From positions 1 through 64,000 of the forward strand of contig NZ_MRWE01000021.1 of assembly GCF_002093665.1 (NCBI RefSeq): DNA of 64,000 nt, given 5' to 3'. Positions 28,640-40,322 of this stretch are shown piece by piece (the stretch's first letter is position 1; every line of letters starts with the position of its first letter). The stretch is from Rouxiella badensis. Lineage in GTDB: Bacteria > Pseudomonadota > Gammaproteobacteria > Enterobacterales > Enterobacteriaceae. The translations under genes and the position numbers were made by a program. The notes below the pieces were generated by a model that worked only from the letters and a program-made list of their open reading frames with translations, was not told the origin of the DNA and did no database searches.

Positions 28640-29584
28640 TTACGCGAATTTACCGCGGATTTGGGTCTCCATTTCGTCGAGCAACTGGTAGCGGCGTCGA
28701 TATTCGGCGCGCTTTTTGCTAGCGATTTCGTCCAGCGATTTATGGCTCACCTGCGGTGGGAAATGGAAATAACCCTCGGGATGACGATGTGCGCCTAGCG
28801 TCTCCCAGAAGGCGTCATAATCGGCAAAGACAAACTGTTTACGTTTGTTATAGCGCGGGCTTTCGTAGATATGAGTTTGATTCCCCACGGCAAGCACCTG
28901 CGACATATTTAGTTTCTCGGCAATAAGCAGCACGGCTTCCATTAATATCCGTTTTGGAAACAGGCCATGGCAGGCTTTGGTCGCAGTTTGAATTTGCTGA
29001 TGTTCGACCTGTTGGCCGGGTCCCTGCAATGCCCCGATAAATAACGTTGACTGTTTCTTATAATCAATCAGTGCAAAGGTAATATTCGCCAGCGGGATAC
29101 CCATTTCATTATTAAACATAAGGGTAACTTCCCCTTCTTTGTCTAAATGATGATTAGCATTCATGCTGATAGAATAAGCATTGTCGTCTTTGCCAATTAT
29201 CGTTGCCAGCGTCAGAGAATCTTTACCCAGATGCCCAATCTGCATCGTAATCGGCATGCGATCGCGCATATAGCGGTAGTGATCGCGCAAACCTTTGACG
29301 TGCTGTTCCCGCGTCATATTCACCGCCAGATAAGGGCGATGGACCTTGCAGGGCAGAGTAGGCTGTGCCATCAAGATCTCGTCTTTAAGCGGATGAGATG
29401 CGATGTCATTCATTAATTTAAGGGTCGAACGTGGATAAACCAGGCAGCGCGCCAGAAACTTTATGCGATAGAAAGGTTTGCTCCACATCTTACCCGGAAT
29501 AAATTGCCCGGTAATTAATGAGGATATTAGTGCGACGCCAGACTGTGCTCTAACGCGAGAAGCCGGAAAGCTTAAGATTGACAT
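28640..29584 (-). CDS. ybjX: VirK/YbjX family protein (DUF535)
   Basis: About 314 residues from the ATG at 29584; a GTG at 29653 in the same frame is an alternative but would leave almost no leader. The DUF535 domain covers most of the protein (for example MTREQHVKGLRDHYRYM and LTLATIIGKDDNAYSISMNANHH). Relatives include Shigella VirK and Salmonella YbjX, linked to envelope adaptation and antimicrobial peptide resistance; the activity is unknown. A perfect PhoP box lies upstream. In E. coli macAB lies between ybjX and cspD; here it is missing. Confidence 0.85.
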   Translation of the reverse strand: MSILSFPASRVRAQSGVALISSLITGQFIPGKMWSKPFYRIKFLARCLVYPRSTLKLMNDIASHPLKDEILMAQPTLPCKVHRPYLAVNMTREQHVKGLRDHYRYMRDRMPITMQIGHLGKDSLTLATIIGKDDNAYSISMNANHHLDKEGEVTLMFNNEMGIPLANITFALIDYKKQSTLFIGALQGPGQQVEHQQIQTATKACHGLFPKRILMEAVLLIAEKLNMSQVLAVGNQTHIYESPRYNKRKQFVFADYDAFWETLGAHRHPEGYFHFPPQVSHKSLDEIASKKRAEYRRRYQLLDEMETQIRGKFA

Positions 29585-29663
29585 GTTCGGTAACCAATAA
29601 ATGATATTGGAACCATTTGAACAGCTAGATTTTAAACCAGATAACAACGGCACTATGGGCTAA

Positions 29664-29697
29664 AATATATCTTAGCGGATTGTTTATAGATGGTTTA
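29664..29697 (-). promoter_or_regulatory. PhoP box and -10 of ybjX
   Basis: TGTTTA-TAGAT-GGTTTA (29681-29697, plus strand) matches the PhoP box (KGTTTA-N5-KGTTTA) without mismatch. On the minus strand a -10-like TATATT (29669-29664) follows after 11 bp, the usual PhoP-promoter spacing. The box is inverted relative to ybjX. Confidence 0.65.
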
Positions 29698-29794
29698 CGT
29701 TGAAACGGATTAGTCTGAATGACGAGAATATTAAACAAAAAATAAATTTTTTTGATGGCAAAGCTTGAACCTGCGAATGTTATCCCCCATAAAT

Positions 29795-29825
29795 AAAATA
29801 CCAGCCAATGAGTGACTGGTATTTT
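29795..29825 (-). terminator. Intrinsic terminator of cspD
   Basis: A perfect 10-bp stem (AAAATACCAG with CTGGTATTTT) followed on the minus strand by a T-rich tract, 52 nt past the cspD stop. Confidence 0.75.
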
Positions 29826-29876
29826 ATAAAGTTTGCAGGATTGTCTTCGGTTATCACCCGGGGTTGAGTGGGGTCG

Positions 29877-30098
29877 TCAGGCGACCACTTCAGTTTCCAA
29901 TGGAATGATAATGCTTGCATGGTTTCCTTTGGGGCCTTCATGAACGTCGAAACTGACCTGCTGTCCAGCTTTGAGTGTTCGGTAACCCTCCATTTTAATC
30001 GTGGAGTAGTGCGCGAAGATATCTTCACCTCCGCCCAAAGGACAAATGAAACCAAAGCCCTTGGCATTATTGAACCATTTAACAGTACCCGTCTCCAT
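29877..30098 (-). CDS. cspD: Cold-shock-like protein CspD
   Basis: A 73-residue single OB-fold protein with the nucleic-acid-binding motifs KGFGFI (RNP1) and DIFAHY (RNP2). In E. coli, CspD is not cold-induced; it inhibits DNA replication in stationary phase and under nutrient stress and is degraded by Lon. The sequence GGGEDIFAHYSTIKMEGYRT marks it as CspD rather than another Csp. Divergent from clpS, as in E. coli. Confidence 0.95.
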   Translation of the reverse strand: METGTVKWFNNAKGFGFICPLGGGEDIFAHYSTIKMEGYRTLKAGQQVSFDVHEGPKGNHASIIIPLETEVVA

Positions 30099-30512
30099 GC
30101 TCTCACATCCCTCTCATGACTATGGTCGAAGTAATAGTTAAAGAGATAAAGCCTGAATTTACGCGTGATGATGCTGAAAAATACGCGAAAAAGGGGATGA
30201 ATAACAGCTCATCCGGCTTATAAATTTACACTCTAGTGTATTACTCTTGGACGTCAAGAGATGGCTATTTGTCTAACGCTAGCAGTTCATCAAAGTTTGA
30301 AGCAGGTAACGATATTGAGATTTTTTAGGCAAATTTTGCGTCGATCGGGCAGAAAAAATTCCTATTTTATGTCCTTCGGCAAGGATGACTAAAAAATGAT
30401 AAAATGGTTGGAGTAATCTAGTGACCATGATGAGAGGCGAGGTTAACCCTTTCGGCATGTGTCGAATCAACCTTATCCAACAGATATCAAATGTAAAGGT
30501 AGTGGACAGGCG
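30099..30512. promoter_or_regulatory. cspD-clpS divergent region
   Basis: A 414-bp AT-rich gap between divergent genes that must hold both promoters. Short dyads are visible (ACACT-CT-AGTGT near 30228 and CTCTTG-N5-CAAGAG near 30244), but none matches an operator I recognise. No small gene is evident; the longer in-frame start for clpS at 30459 has no conserved residues. Confidence 0.5.
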
Positions 30513-30833
30513 ATGGGCGACAATCAAAGTTGGCAAAATTTCGAACATTTGGCGGCAGACAAACAAAAGGATGAGCTAAAACCGCCATCTATGTATAAAG
30601 TTATATTAAACAACGACGATTACACACCAATGGAATTTGTGATTGACGTACTGCAAAAGTTCTTTTCTTATGATATTGAACGTGCAACGCAACTGATGCT
30701 TACTGTGCACTATAAGGGCAAAGCCGTATGCGGCGTTTACACCGCAGAAGTGGCCGAAACCAAAGTTGCACATGTGAATAGCTACGCTAAGGAGAACGAG
30801 CATCCGTTGCTGTGTACGCTGGAAAAAGCCTGA
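30513..30833 (+). CDS. clpS: ClpA adaptor ClpS
   Basis: A 106-residue adaptor that binds proteins with destabilising N-terminal residues (Leu, Phe, Trp, Tyr) and delivers them to ClpAP. The core [20 protein letters not shown] and the ending [15 protein letters not shown] match E. coli closely. The ATG at 30513 gives exactly the E. coli length. clpA follows after 27 nt. Aat, which makes N-end-rule substrates, is nearby. Confidence 0.97.
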   Translation: MGDNQSWQNFEHLAADKQKDELKPPSMYKVILNNDDYTPMEFVIDVLQKFFSYDIERATQLMLTVHYKGKAVCGVYTAEVAETKVAHVNSYAKENEHPLLCTLEKA

Positions 30834-30860
30834 TTAAGGCAATCTATTTGGGAGGTGCCT

Positions 30861-33140
30861 ATGCTCAATCAAGAACTTGAACTCAGTCTCAATATGGCTT
30901 TCGCAAGAGCCCGCGAGCACCGGCATGAGTTTATGACCGTCGAGCACCTGCTGTTGGCGTTGCTTAGCAACCCTGCAGCTCGTGAAGCGCTTGAGGCCTG
31001 TACGGTCGATTTAGTGGCCTTACGTCAGGAATTGGAAGCCTTCATCGAACAGACCACACCCACTTTACCCGCCAGTGAAGAAGAGCGTGATACCCAGCCT
31101 ACGTTGAGTTTCCAACGTGTGCTACAGCGCGCCGTTTTCCATGTGCAGTCTTCAGGCCGAAGTGAAGTTTCCGGCGCTAACGTGCTGGTTGCCATCTTTA
31201 GTGAACAGGAATCTCAGGCTGCTTATCTGCTGCGTAAGCACGATGTCAGCCGCCTTGACGTGGTGAATTTTATCTCCCACGGTACGCGTAAAGACGAAGC
31301 GAGCCAGGCTCCGAACAATGCGGAGAACCCGGTTAACGAAGAGCAGTCGGCAGGGGAAGATCGTATGGAGAACTTCACCACAAATCTTAACCAGTTGGCG
31401 CGCGTTGGTGGAATCGACCCGCTGATTGGCCGTGATAAAGAACTGGAACGCGCTATTCAGGTGCTGTGCCGTCGCCGCAAAAACAACCCGCTGCTGGTGG
31501 GGGAATCCGGCGTAGGTAAAACGGCAATTGCCGAAGGCCTTGCATGGCGTATCGAACAGGGTGACGTGCCGGAAGTCATGGCTGACTGTACGCTCTACTC
31601 TTTGGATATCGGTTCACTGCTCGCAGGAACCAAATACCGTGGCGATTTCGAAAAACGCTTCAAATCGTTGCTGAAACAGCTTGAACAGGACAAGAACAGC
31701 ATTCTGTTCATCGATGAGATCCACACGATCATCGGTGCGGGCGCTGCGTCCGGTGGGCAGGTTGATGCGGCTAACTTGATCAAACCGCTGCTTTCCAGCG
31801 GTAAGATCCGCGTAATTGGTTCAACGACTTATCAGGAGTTCAGCAGTATCTTTGAGAAGGATCGCGCGCTGGCACGCCGTTTCCAGAAAATCGATATTAC
31901 CGAACCTTCACCTGAAGAGACGATTCAGATAATCAACGGTCTGAAAACCAAATACGAAGCGCATCACGACGTACGTTATACCGCTAAAGCGGTGCGTGCT
32001 GCGGTTGAGCTGTCGGTTAAATACATCAACGATCGTCATCTGCCTGACAAGGCGATTGACGTGATTGACGAAGCTGGCGCGCGTGCCCGACTGATGCCGG
32101 TGAGCAAGCGCAAGAAAACCGTCAACGTCAGCGATATTGAAAGCGTGGTTGCCCGTATTGCCCGTATTCCAGAGAAAACCGTGTCAGCTACCGACCGTGA
32201 CGTGCTGAAAAACCTCGGCGATCGCCTGAAAATGCTGGTATTCGGACAGGATACTGCGGTTGAAGTGCTGACCGAAGCTATCAAGATGAGCCGTGCGGGT
32301 CTGAGCCAGGACCGCAAGCCTGTCGGGTCCTTCCTGTTCGCGGGGCCAACCGGCGTCGGGAAAACCGAGGTTACGGTGCAGCTGGCGAAAGCGCTGGATA
32401 TCGAGCTGCTGCGTTTCGATATGTCGGAATACATGGAGCGTCACACCGTGAGTCGTCTGATCGGTGCACCTCCAGGATACGTTGGTTTCGATCAGGGCGG
32501 TCTGTTGACCGATGCGGTTATTAAGCATCCTCACGCCGTCGTGCTGCTCGATGAAATCGAGAAAGCGCACCCCGATGTCTTTAACCTGCTGTTGCAGGTC
32601 ATGGATAACGGGACACTGACCGACAACAACGGCCGTAAAGCAGACTTCCGCAACGTGATACTGGTGATGACCACTAACGCCGGTGTGCGTGAAACAGAGC
32701 GTAAATCGATTGGTCTTATCCATCAGGACAACAGTCCTGACGCAATGGAAGAGATTAAGAAAGTGTTTACCCCTGAGTTCCGTAACCGTCTGGACAACGT
32801 GATTTGGTTTAATCACCTGTCTCCTGAGGTTATCCAGCAGGTTGTCGACAAGTTCATCGTCGAACTGCAGGCACAGCTGGATGCAAAAGGGGTGTCGCTT
32901 GAAGTTAGCGATGAAGCTCGCGACTGGTTGTCTGTTAAAGGCTATGACCGCGCGATGGGGGCTCGTCCAATGACGCGTATCGTTCAGGAAAACCTGAAGA
33001 AACCGTTGGCTAATGAACTGCTGTTTGGTTCACTGGTTGACGGGGGATCGGTCTCTGTGGCCCTTGATAAATCGGCCGACAAGCTGACCTATCACTTTAT
33101 GAGTGCGCAGAAAATCAAGGAAGAGGGCGCGGTGCACTAA
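30861..33140 (+). CDS. clpA: ATP-dependent Clp protease ATP-binding subunit ClpA
   Basis: A hexameric AAA+ unfoldase that feeds ClpP. It has 759 residues from the ATG at 30861; GGAGG at 30851-30855 fits this start, not the in-frame GTG at 30855. The Clp N-domain covers about 1-140, D1 Walker A is GESGVGKT (214-221) with FIDEIHTI, and D2 Walker A is GPTGVGKT (495-502) with [11 protein letters not shown]. The C-terminal D2-small domain is intact. Confidence 0.97.
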   Translation: MLNQELELSLNMAFARAREHRHEFMTVEHLLLALLSNPAAREALEACTVDLVALRQELEAFIEQTTPTLPASEEERDTQPTLSFQRVLQRAVFHVQSSGRSEVSGANVLVAIFSEQESQAAYLLRKHDVSRLDVVNFISHGTRKDEASQAPNNAENPVNEEQSAGEDRMENFTTNLNQLARVGGIDPLIGRDKELERAIQVLCRRRKNNPLLVGESGVGKTAIAEGLAWRIEQGDVPEVMADCTLYSLDIGSLLAGTKYRGDFEKRFKSLLKQLEQDKNSILFIDEIHTIIGAGAASGGQVDAANLIKPLLSSGKIRVIGSTTYQEFSSIFEKDRALARRFQKIDITEPSPEETIQIINGLKTKYEAHHDVRYTAKAVRAAVELSVKYINDRHLPDKAIDVIDEAGARARLMPVSKRKKTVNVSDIESVVARIARIPEKTVSATDRDVLKNLGDRLKMLVFGQDTAVEVLTEAIKMSRAGLSQDRKPVGSFLFAGPTGVGKTEVTVQLAKALDIELLRFDMSEYMERHTVSRLIGAPPGYVGFDQGGLLTDAVIKHPHAVVLLDEIEKAHPDVFNLLLQVMDNGTLTDNNGRKADFRNVILVMTTNAGVRETERKSIGLIHQDNSPDAMEEIKKVFTPEFRNRLDNVIWFNHLSPEVIQQVVDKFIVELQAQLDAKGVSLEVSDEARDWLSVKGYDRAMGARPMTRIVQENLKKPLANELLFGSLVDGGSVSVALDKSADKLTYHFMSAQKIKEEGAVH

Positions 33141-33166
33141 GCAACGTTGTCTGAAGCTGTAAAATG

Positions 33167-33196
33167 AAAAAAGGCGATGGAAACATCGCCTTTTTT
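33167..33196 (+). terminator. Intrinsic terminator of clpSA
   Basis: GGCGATG/CATCGCC with A's before and six T's after; the flanking A/T runs lengthen the stem and allow use from both sides. Confidence 0.9.
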
Positions 33197-33322
33197 ACGC
33201 CCGGCTTTCACCGGATTGCGGAAACCACAAAACGCCCTCGCCAACATTCATTGCTGAAAGTGGGAAGAGCGAAATGGGGCAACCTCAGGTATCGCGAGAT
33301 AAATCAGCGATGAGTGAGCCTA

Positions 33323-33556
<234 letters not shown>

Positions 33557-33641
33557 TTACTACCATAGTTTTTAACCGGCAAGATAATGCCGAAAAACCC
33601 ACATTATGTAAAGAATTGTTGGCGTTTTCCGCACTCATTCC

Positions 33642-34370
33642 CTATTCCTTTAGGAGGGATGGCAAATCAACGTCATGTGGGGGTAAGTCTTGTGGCAACC
33701 AGCATCCCGGCGTCAACTGTTGTTGGGAAAGCCTGGATAACTGCTGCAAAAATTGGCGGCGTGGGATCTCTCTCGCACCCAGCGACGCAGTGTGAGGGTT
33801 GAGAACCTGACAGTCAATCAGTTCTCCGCCATTACGGGTAAAATATTGGCAAAAAGTCATTATTGCGCACTTGGAAGCGTTCAAACGGCGGCTAAACATC
33901 GACTCTCCGCAAAATAATCCACCGACCGCAACGCCGTACATTCCGCCCACCAGTTCATCGCCCGACCACACCTCTATGGAGTGCGCCTGCCCCGCTTTAT
34001 GCAGTTGCAGATAGCCTTCTTTGACCAGCGGCCCAATCCATGTCCCTTCGCTTCGCTCTTCGGCGCAGGCCGCAATAACCTGTTCGAACGCATGGTTCAG
34101 CGTATAACGATACTCGGTCTGGCGCAGAAAACGACGCAGGCTGCGGCTGATATGGCGCTCTTCTGGAAACAATACTGCACGCGGGTCCGGGGACCACCAG
34201 AGAATAGCCTCACCCGGCTCGAACCAGGGAAACACACCGCTAAAATAGGCCGACAGCAGGCGAGTAGGGGTTAAATCGCCGCCTATCGCCAACAGGCCGT
34301 TTGGCTGACGCAGGGCGGTTTCCGGGCTGGGAAAGCCGACGGTATTGGGTGAGAGCTGCACCAAACGCAT
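33642..34370 (-). CDS. aat: Leucyl/phenylalanyl-tRNA-protein transferase
   Basis: It transfers Leu or Phe from tRNA to N-terminal Arg or Lys, making ClpS substrates. It has 242 residues with the motifs [40 protein letters not shown] and [12 protein letters not shown]. It lies downstream of cydDC on the same strand, as in E. coli, with a GC hairpin in the gap. Confidence 0.97.
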   Translation of the reverse strand: MRLVQLSPNTVGFPSPETALRQPNGLLAIGGDLTPTRLLSAYFSGVFPWFEPGEAILWWSPDPRAVLFPEERHISRSLRRFLRQTEYRYTLNHAFEQVIAACAEERSEGTWIGPLVKEGYLQLHKAGQAHSIEVWSGDELVGGMYGVAVGGLFCGESMFSRRLNASKCAIMTFCQYFTRNGGELIDCQVLNPHTASLGAREIPRRQFLQQLSRLSQQQLTPGCWLPQDLPPHDVDLPSLLKE

Positions 34371-34386
34371 AAAATTCCTAATCGGA

Positions 34387-34404
34387 GGGGAGCCGTAGCT
34401 CCCC
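34387..34404 (-). terminator. Hairpin between cydC and aat
   Basis: GGGGAGC-CGTA-GCTCCCC without a T run, in the 78-nt gap between cydC and aat. Probably an mRNA-processing or partial termination structure. Confidence 0.4.
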
Positions 34405-34448
34405 GTAAACGCGAAAGATAATCTACTGATTATAGATGAGGTTGTGGG

Positions 34449-36113
34449 CTAAAGGTGTCCTTCGATGCGACCTGCGCTCATTTTACAAATGCGGTCCATC
34501 TTGTCGAGGCCTGCAAGTCGGTGCGTAATCATCAGCAGGGTTTTATTCCGACCCAGCGTCTCAAGCAGAGCAAGGATATGGCGTTCGGTTGCTGCGTCCA
34601 GCCCTTCCGTCGGTTCATCGAGGATCCACAGCGGCGCATCGTGGAGCAGCGCGCGCGCCAACCCAAGCCTGCGCTGTTCGCCGCCGGAGAGTTGGCGACC
34701 GCCTTCACCAAGCCAGGCGTTGAGCCCGTCGTTATCGAGGAGATTGCCCAATTCAACCTGGCGTAATACTTCGGCAAGACGTTCGTCGTGGCTCGCGGGC
34801 GCGGCAAGCAGCAGATTATCCCGCAGTGTGTTGTTGAAAACGTGCACCCGCTGGCTTAGAACGCTCACCATGCTGCGCAAGTTAGATTCTTGGTATTCCC
34901 TTAATGAAACGCCGTTAAGCAGTATACGGCCTTCCTGAGGGTCCCAGGCGCGGGTCAACAGCTGTGCCAGCGTGGATTTGCCGCAGCCTGTCTTACCCAG
35001 CAGCGCCACATGCTCCCCGGCGCGGATGTCCAGACTGATGTCTTCCAGCACCGGCAAGGGTTGATTGGGATAGGCAAAGCTCACTCCCTGAATCGAAATG
35101 CTGGTCTCAGGCAACACGGATGCGCCCGTGACAGGAAACACCACGGCGGGCCGCTGGCTAACAATCTGCGTCACCCTTTCGGCAGAGGCCATCACTTGTC
35201 CGAAATGCTGGAAGGCTCCGGCCACCGGCCCAAGCGCCTCGAAGGCCGCCAGCGGCGTGAAGACGAACAGGGCCAATAACGCACCCGGCTCAGGCAGCGA
35301 TCCCACGCCGCCTGCGGCCAGCCACAGCAGCAGACAAAGCGTCAGGCCAGATGCGGCAATCATCAACGCCTGTGAGAGCGCGGAAAGTTTAGCCTGCTGA
35401 GCCTGACGGTTAAGCCAGCGTCGTTCGATATCATCAAGCTGTTGCCTGCGCGGCGACTCAACGCCATAAATCACCAGCTCGGACTGACTTTGCAACCATC
35501 CGCCAAGCTGGGTGCGATATTCAGCGCGAAGCTGAGTCAGGTCGCGGCCGATAGGTTGGCCCGCACGGTAGAATATAATCGGCAGCAGCACCAGCAGTGC
35601 CAGCATAATTCCGCCGAGGGTAAGCGCTAACTGCAGGTCGAGATAGCTCAGTCCGAGGGTTACCCCCACAATCACTACCAGCGCAGCAGTCAGCGGCGAG
35701 ATGACGCGCAGATAGAGGTGATCAAGCGTATCGACGTCGGCCACCAGTCGATTGAGCAGTTCAGCCTTTTGAAAGCCAGCCAGTCCACCTGGAGAAAGCG
35801 GCAGCAGGCGGCTGAAAGTAAACACCCGCAAATGTGCCAGCACGCGGAAGGTGGCGTCGTGGCTTGCCAGCCTCTCGGCATAGCGCCCGGCGGTGCGAAA
35901 TATTGCCGCGCCGCGAACCCCGGCCGCAGGCAACATGTAGTTAAAACTGTACAGACCAGCGAGTCCGGCAAGCGCTGAAGCGGCAAGGAACCAGCCCGAC
36001 AGGCTGAGCAAACCGATGCTTGCCAGCAGGGTGATTATGGCGAGCACAACGCCCAGCGCCATGCGCACCCAGTGGCGGCGATACAGTGCAAGATAGGGCA
36101 GCAAAATTTTCAT
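34449..36113 (-). CDS. cydC: Glutathione/cysteine ABC exporter subunit CydC
   Basis: Half-transporter of the CydDC heterodimer that exports glutathione and cysteine to the periplasm and is needed for cytochrome bd assembly. It has 554 residues from the ATG at 36113, which overlaps the cydD stop in ATGA. Six membrane helices come first, then the ATPase with Walker A GKTGCGKST, LSGGEQRRLGLARAL and WILDEPTEGLD. Confidence 0.95.
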   Translation of the reverse strand: MKILLPYLALYRRHWVRMALGVVLAIITLLASIGLLSLSGWFLAASALAGLAGLYSFNYMLPAAGVRGAAIFRTAGRYAERLASHDATFRVLAHLRVFTFSRLLPLSPGGLAGFQKAELLNRLVADVDTLDHLYLRVISPLTAALVVIVGVTLGLSYLDLQLALTLGGIMLALLVLLPIIFYRAGQPIGRDLTQLRAEYRTQLGGWLQSQSELVIYGVESPRRQQLDDIERRWLNRQAQQAKLSALSQALMIAASGLTLCLLLWLAAGGVGSLPEPGALLALFVFTPLAAFEALGPVAGAFQHFGQVMASAERVTQIVSQRPAVVFPVTGASVLPETSISIQGVSFAYPNQPLPVLEDISLDIRAGEHVALLGKTGCGKSTLAQLLTRAWDPQEGRILLNGVSLREYQESNLRSMVSVLSQRVHVFNNTLRDNLLLAAPASHDERLAEVLRQVELGNLLDNDGLNAWLGEGGRQLSGGEQRRLGLARALLHDAPLWILDEPTEGLDAATERHILALLETLGRNKTLLMITHRLAGLDKMDRICKMSAGRIEGHL

Positions 36114-37882
36114 GACCGCGTCTCCTGACTCCGCTGGGCAAGCAGTCTGGCAAAAGGCCCCGCCTGAGTGCTCAGCTGCTGGTAACTGCCTTTTTCGACC
36201 AGCAGACCGTTGTCCATCACCCACACCTCGTCGTACTGCGCAGCCTCTTCAAGGCGATGAGTGACCAGCAGCGTGGTTTGCTTTTTAGCCGCCGCGTTGA
36301 TTGCGCTCATCACGCGAGACTCGCTGTCTGCATCAAGGCTGGCAGCGGGCTCATCGAGCAACAGGAGCTGACAGGGGGAGAGCAGGGCACGAGCCACCGC
36401 GACGCGCTGTGCCTGTCCAACCGACAGGCGAGCCGCATCTTCGCCGACAGCGGTATCAAGGCCTTCCGGCAGGCGCGGCAGAAACTCGTCAATGTATGAG
36501 CGTGCAATGACCTCTTTAAGCAGTGCTTCGCTGGCATTCGGCTGACCCAGCAAAATGTTTTGGCGCAGCGTTTCTTCGGGCAGATGCGGATTTTGCCCCA
36601 CCCAGCTTATTTGTTGCCGCCATTGCGTCGCGATGATGTCTTTCAACTCCTGCCCATTGACGTGAAGCTGCCCCTGATACGGCATAAAGCCGAGTAGGGC
36701 ATTGAGCAGAGAGCTTTTGCCGGCACCGCTGAGGCCGACAATCGCGATACTGCGTCCTGCGGGTACGCTGAAGTCCAGCGGGCCGGCAATTTGCTGTCCC
36801 TGTGGAGAGAAGATTCGCAGCCCCGCGGCCTCGAGTGCGACCGGGCCGCTGCTTTGCCAATACTGGGTACCTTTCATCGGCTGTTCTGCTTCGGCGGTCA
36901 AGAACGTCAGCAGGCTTTCTGCTGCCCCAACCGCCTGTGCCTTGGCGTGGTAAAACACCCCGAGATCGCGCAGCGGCTGGAAGAATTCTGGGGCCAGGAT
37001 AAGCACCAGAAATCCGGCGAACAGGGTCACTGGTGTGCCGTAATGACCAAAGTCGAGTTCGCCGAGATAGGAGAAGCCAAAGTAAACCGCCACGACGGCA
37101 ATCGAGATCGAGGCGAAAAACTCCAGCACGGCGGAGGAGAGAAACGCCAGTCTCAGCACTTCCATCGTTCGCGCGCGGAAGTTCTCGGTGGACTCCTCAA
37201 TTTGGCGGATTTCGGCGTCGGCGCGGTGAAACAGGCGCAGCGTATCCAGGCCGCGCAGGCTGTCAAGAAACTGCCCGCTAAGCCTGGCCAGTGCCTGAAA
37301 GTTGCGGCGGTTGGCATCGGCCGCCCCCATGCCCACCAGCGCCATGAAAAGGGGGATTAGCGGCGCCGTCGCCAGCAAAATTAGTGCAGCGGCCCAGTTG
37401 ATCGGGAAAAGGCTAACCAGAATCAGCAGCGGAATAATACCCGCCAACGCTATCTGCGGCAGATACCGTGCATAGTAGTCGTGCATGTCTTCGATTTGTT
37501 CGAGGATGAGCGTCGCCCAGCTTCCTGCTGGTTTGCCTTTGATCCACGCCGGGCCGAGCACGTGCAGGCGGTCCAATACCAGCCGGCGCATCTCCTCACG
37601 GATAACGCGACCGCAGACAAAGCCGACCTGTTCGCGTAGCCAGGTCACCCCTGCACGCAGCAAAAAGGTCAATGCTAAAAACAGGAAGCTTTGCCACAGC
37701 GTCTCGCGCGGCGTGTGGGTGATGATCAAACTGTGCAGCAGCCCCGCCAGCAGCCAGGCCTGCGCTAAAACAAGCAGACCAGACAACAGGCCAAGCATCA
37801 TGGAAAGGTGGATCCAGCGCTTTGCTCTCGCACTTTGTTGCTTGAGCCAGCGGATTAACTCTTGTTGCCGTGTTTTGTTCAT
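36110..37882 (-). CDS. cydD: Glutathione/cysteine ABC exporter subunit CydD
   Basis: Partner of CydC: 590 residues from the ATG at 37882 (MNKTRQQELIRWLKQQS), which matches the E. coli start. Another in-frame ATG lies 15 nt upstream at 37897, and each is preceded by TCTGGG, apparently from a small duplication. Six helices are followed by an ATPase with Walker A GLSGAGKSS and RLSVGQAQRVAVARAL. It overlaps cydC by four bases. Confidence 0.95.
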   Translation of the reverse strand: MNKTRQQELIRWLKQQSARAKRWIHLSMMLGLLSGLLVLAQAWLLAGLLHSLIITHTPRETLWQSFLFLALTFLLRAGVTWLREQVGFVCGRVIREEMRRLVLDRLHVLGPAWIKGKPAGSWATLILEQIEDMHDYYARYLPQIALAGIIPLLILVSLFPINWAAALILLATAPLIPLFMALVGMGAADANRRNFQALARLSGQFLDSLRGLDTLRLFHRADAEIRQIEESTENFRARTMEVLRLAFLSSAVLEFFASISIAVVAVYFGFSYLGELDFGHYGTPVTLFAGFLVLILAPEFFQPLRDLGVFYHAKAQAVGAAESLLTFLTAEAEQPMKGTQYWQSSGPVALEAAGLRIFSPQGQQIAGPLDFSVPAGRSIAIVGLSGAGKSSLLNALLGFMPYQGQLHVNGQELKDIIATQWRQQISWVGQNPHLPEETLRQNILLGQPNASEALLKEVIARSYIDEFLPRLPEGLDTAVGEDAARLSVGQAQRVAVARALLSPCQLLLLDEPAASLDADSESRVMSAINAAAKKQTTLLVTHRLEEAAQYDEVWVMDNGLLVEKGSYQQLSTQAGPFARLLAQRSQETRS

Positions 37883-38054
37883 CCCAGATTTATTCATCCC
37901 AGATAAGGCGAATGCAGAACGCATAATCTCAAAAAGCACTGTGAGAGTGCGATTGTCCTTTGTTTTCCGTGTTGGCCGGAAATCCCGCACATTCTACAGG
38001 GTCTTTATGGCGCTGAACACACCCGACTTTTACAAAAAAATGCTGCATTTACAA

Positions 38055-38082
38055 ACAAAAAAGGCGACCCGAGGGTCGCCTT
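38055..38082 (-). terminator. Intrinsic terminator of trxB
   Basis: AAGGCGACC-CGAG-GGTCGCCTT with a T6 run on the minus strand, between the trxB stop and cydD. Confidence 0.88.
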
Positions 38083-38129
38083 ATGCTTAGCAGATCAGAA
38101 CGTTTAACATTCACTGCCAGTGCGTAACA

Positions 38130-39701
<1,572 letters not shown>

Positions 39702-40196
39702 ATGGTAGATAACAAGAAACGTCCGGGAAAAGATCTCGACCGCATTGACCGTAACATTCTTAATGAGCTGCAAAAGGATGGCCGGATCTCTAACGTTGAG
39801 CTTTCCAAGCGTGTAGGTTTGTCGCCTACGCCATGTCTGGAACGCGTTCGTCGTCTGGAACGTCAGAATTTCATTCATGGGTACACTGCGTTGCTTAATC
39901 CACACTATCTGGATGCTTCGTTGCTGGTTTTCGTTGAGATTACCCTCAACCGTGGTGCACCGGATGTGTTTGAGCAATTCAATGCAGCAGTACAAAAACT
40001 AGAAGATATTCAGGAGTGTCACCTGGTTTCTGGGGACTTCGACTACTTGTTGAAAACCCGTGTACCTGACATGTCTGCTTACCGTAAACTGCTGGGCGAA
40101 ACGCTGCTTCGTTTACCTGGCGTTAACGACACCCGTACCTACGTGGTAATGGAAGAAGTGAAACAGACTAACCGCCTGGTCATTAAGACTCGGTAA
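39702..40196 (+). CDS. lrp: Leucine-responsive regulatory protein
   Basis: A global regulator of amino-acid metabolism, transport and pili: 164 residues, as in E. coli. The helix-turn-helix lies at about 30-55 (RISNVELSKRVGLSPTPCLERVRRLE), with the RAM/ligand domain after 70. The ATG at 39702 gives the conserved MVDNKKRPGKDLDRIDRNIL start. Confidence 0.98.
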   Translation: MVDNKKRPGKDLDRIDRNILNELQKDGRISNVELSKRVGLSPTPCLERVRRLERQNFIHGYTALLNPHYLDASLLVFVEITLNRGAPDVFEQFNAAVQKLEDIQECHLVSGDFDYLLKTRVPDMSAYRKLLGETLLRLPGVNDTRTYVVMEEVKQTNRLVIKTR

Positions 40197-40322
40197 GTAA
40201 AAGGTACAGGTGCAAAACCTAATTAATTTAGCTACACTCCTGTGTATCCATACAGCTCTGGCGTCGGGAACTTTTCTCGGCGCTATCGCTATTTCAGTTC
40301 ACAGGAACCTGGAGAGCCTTTC

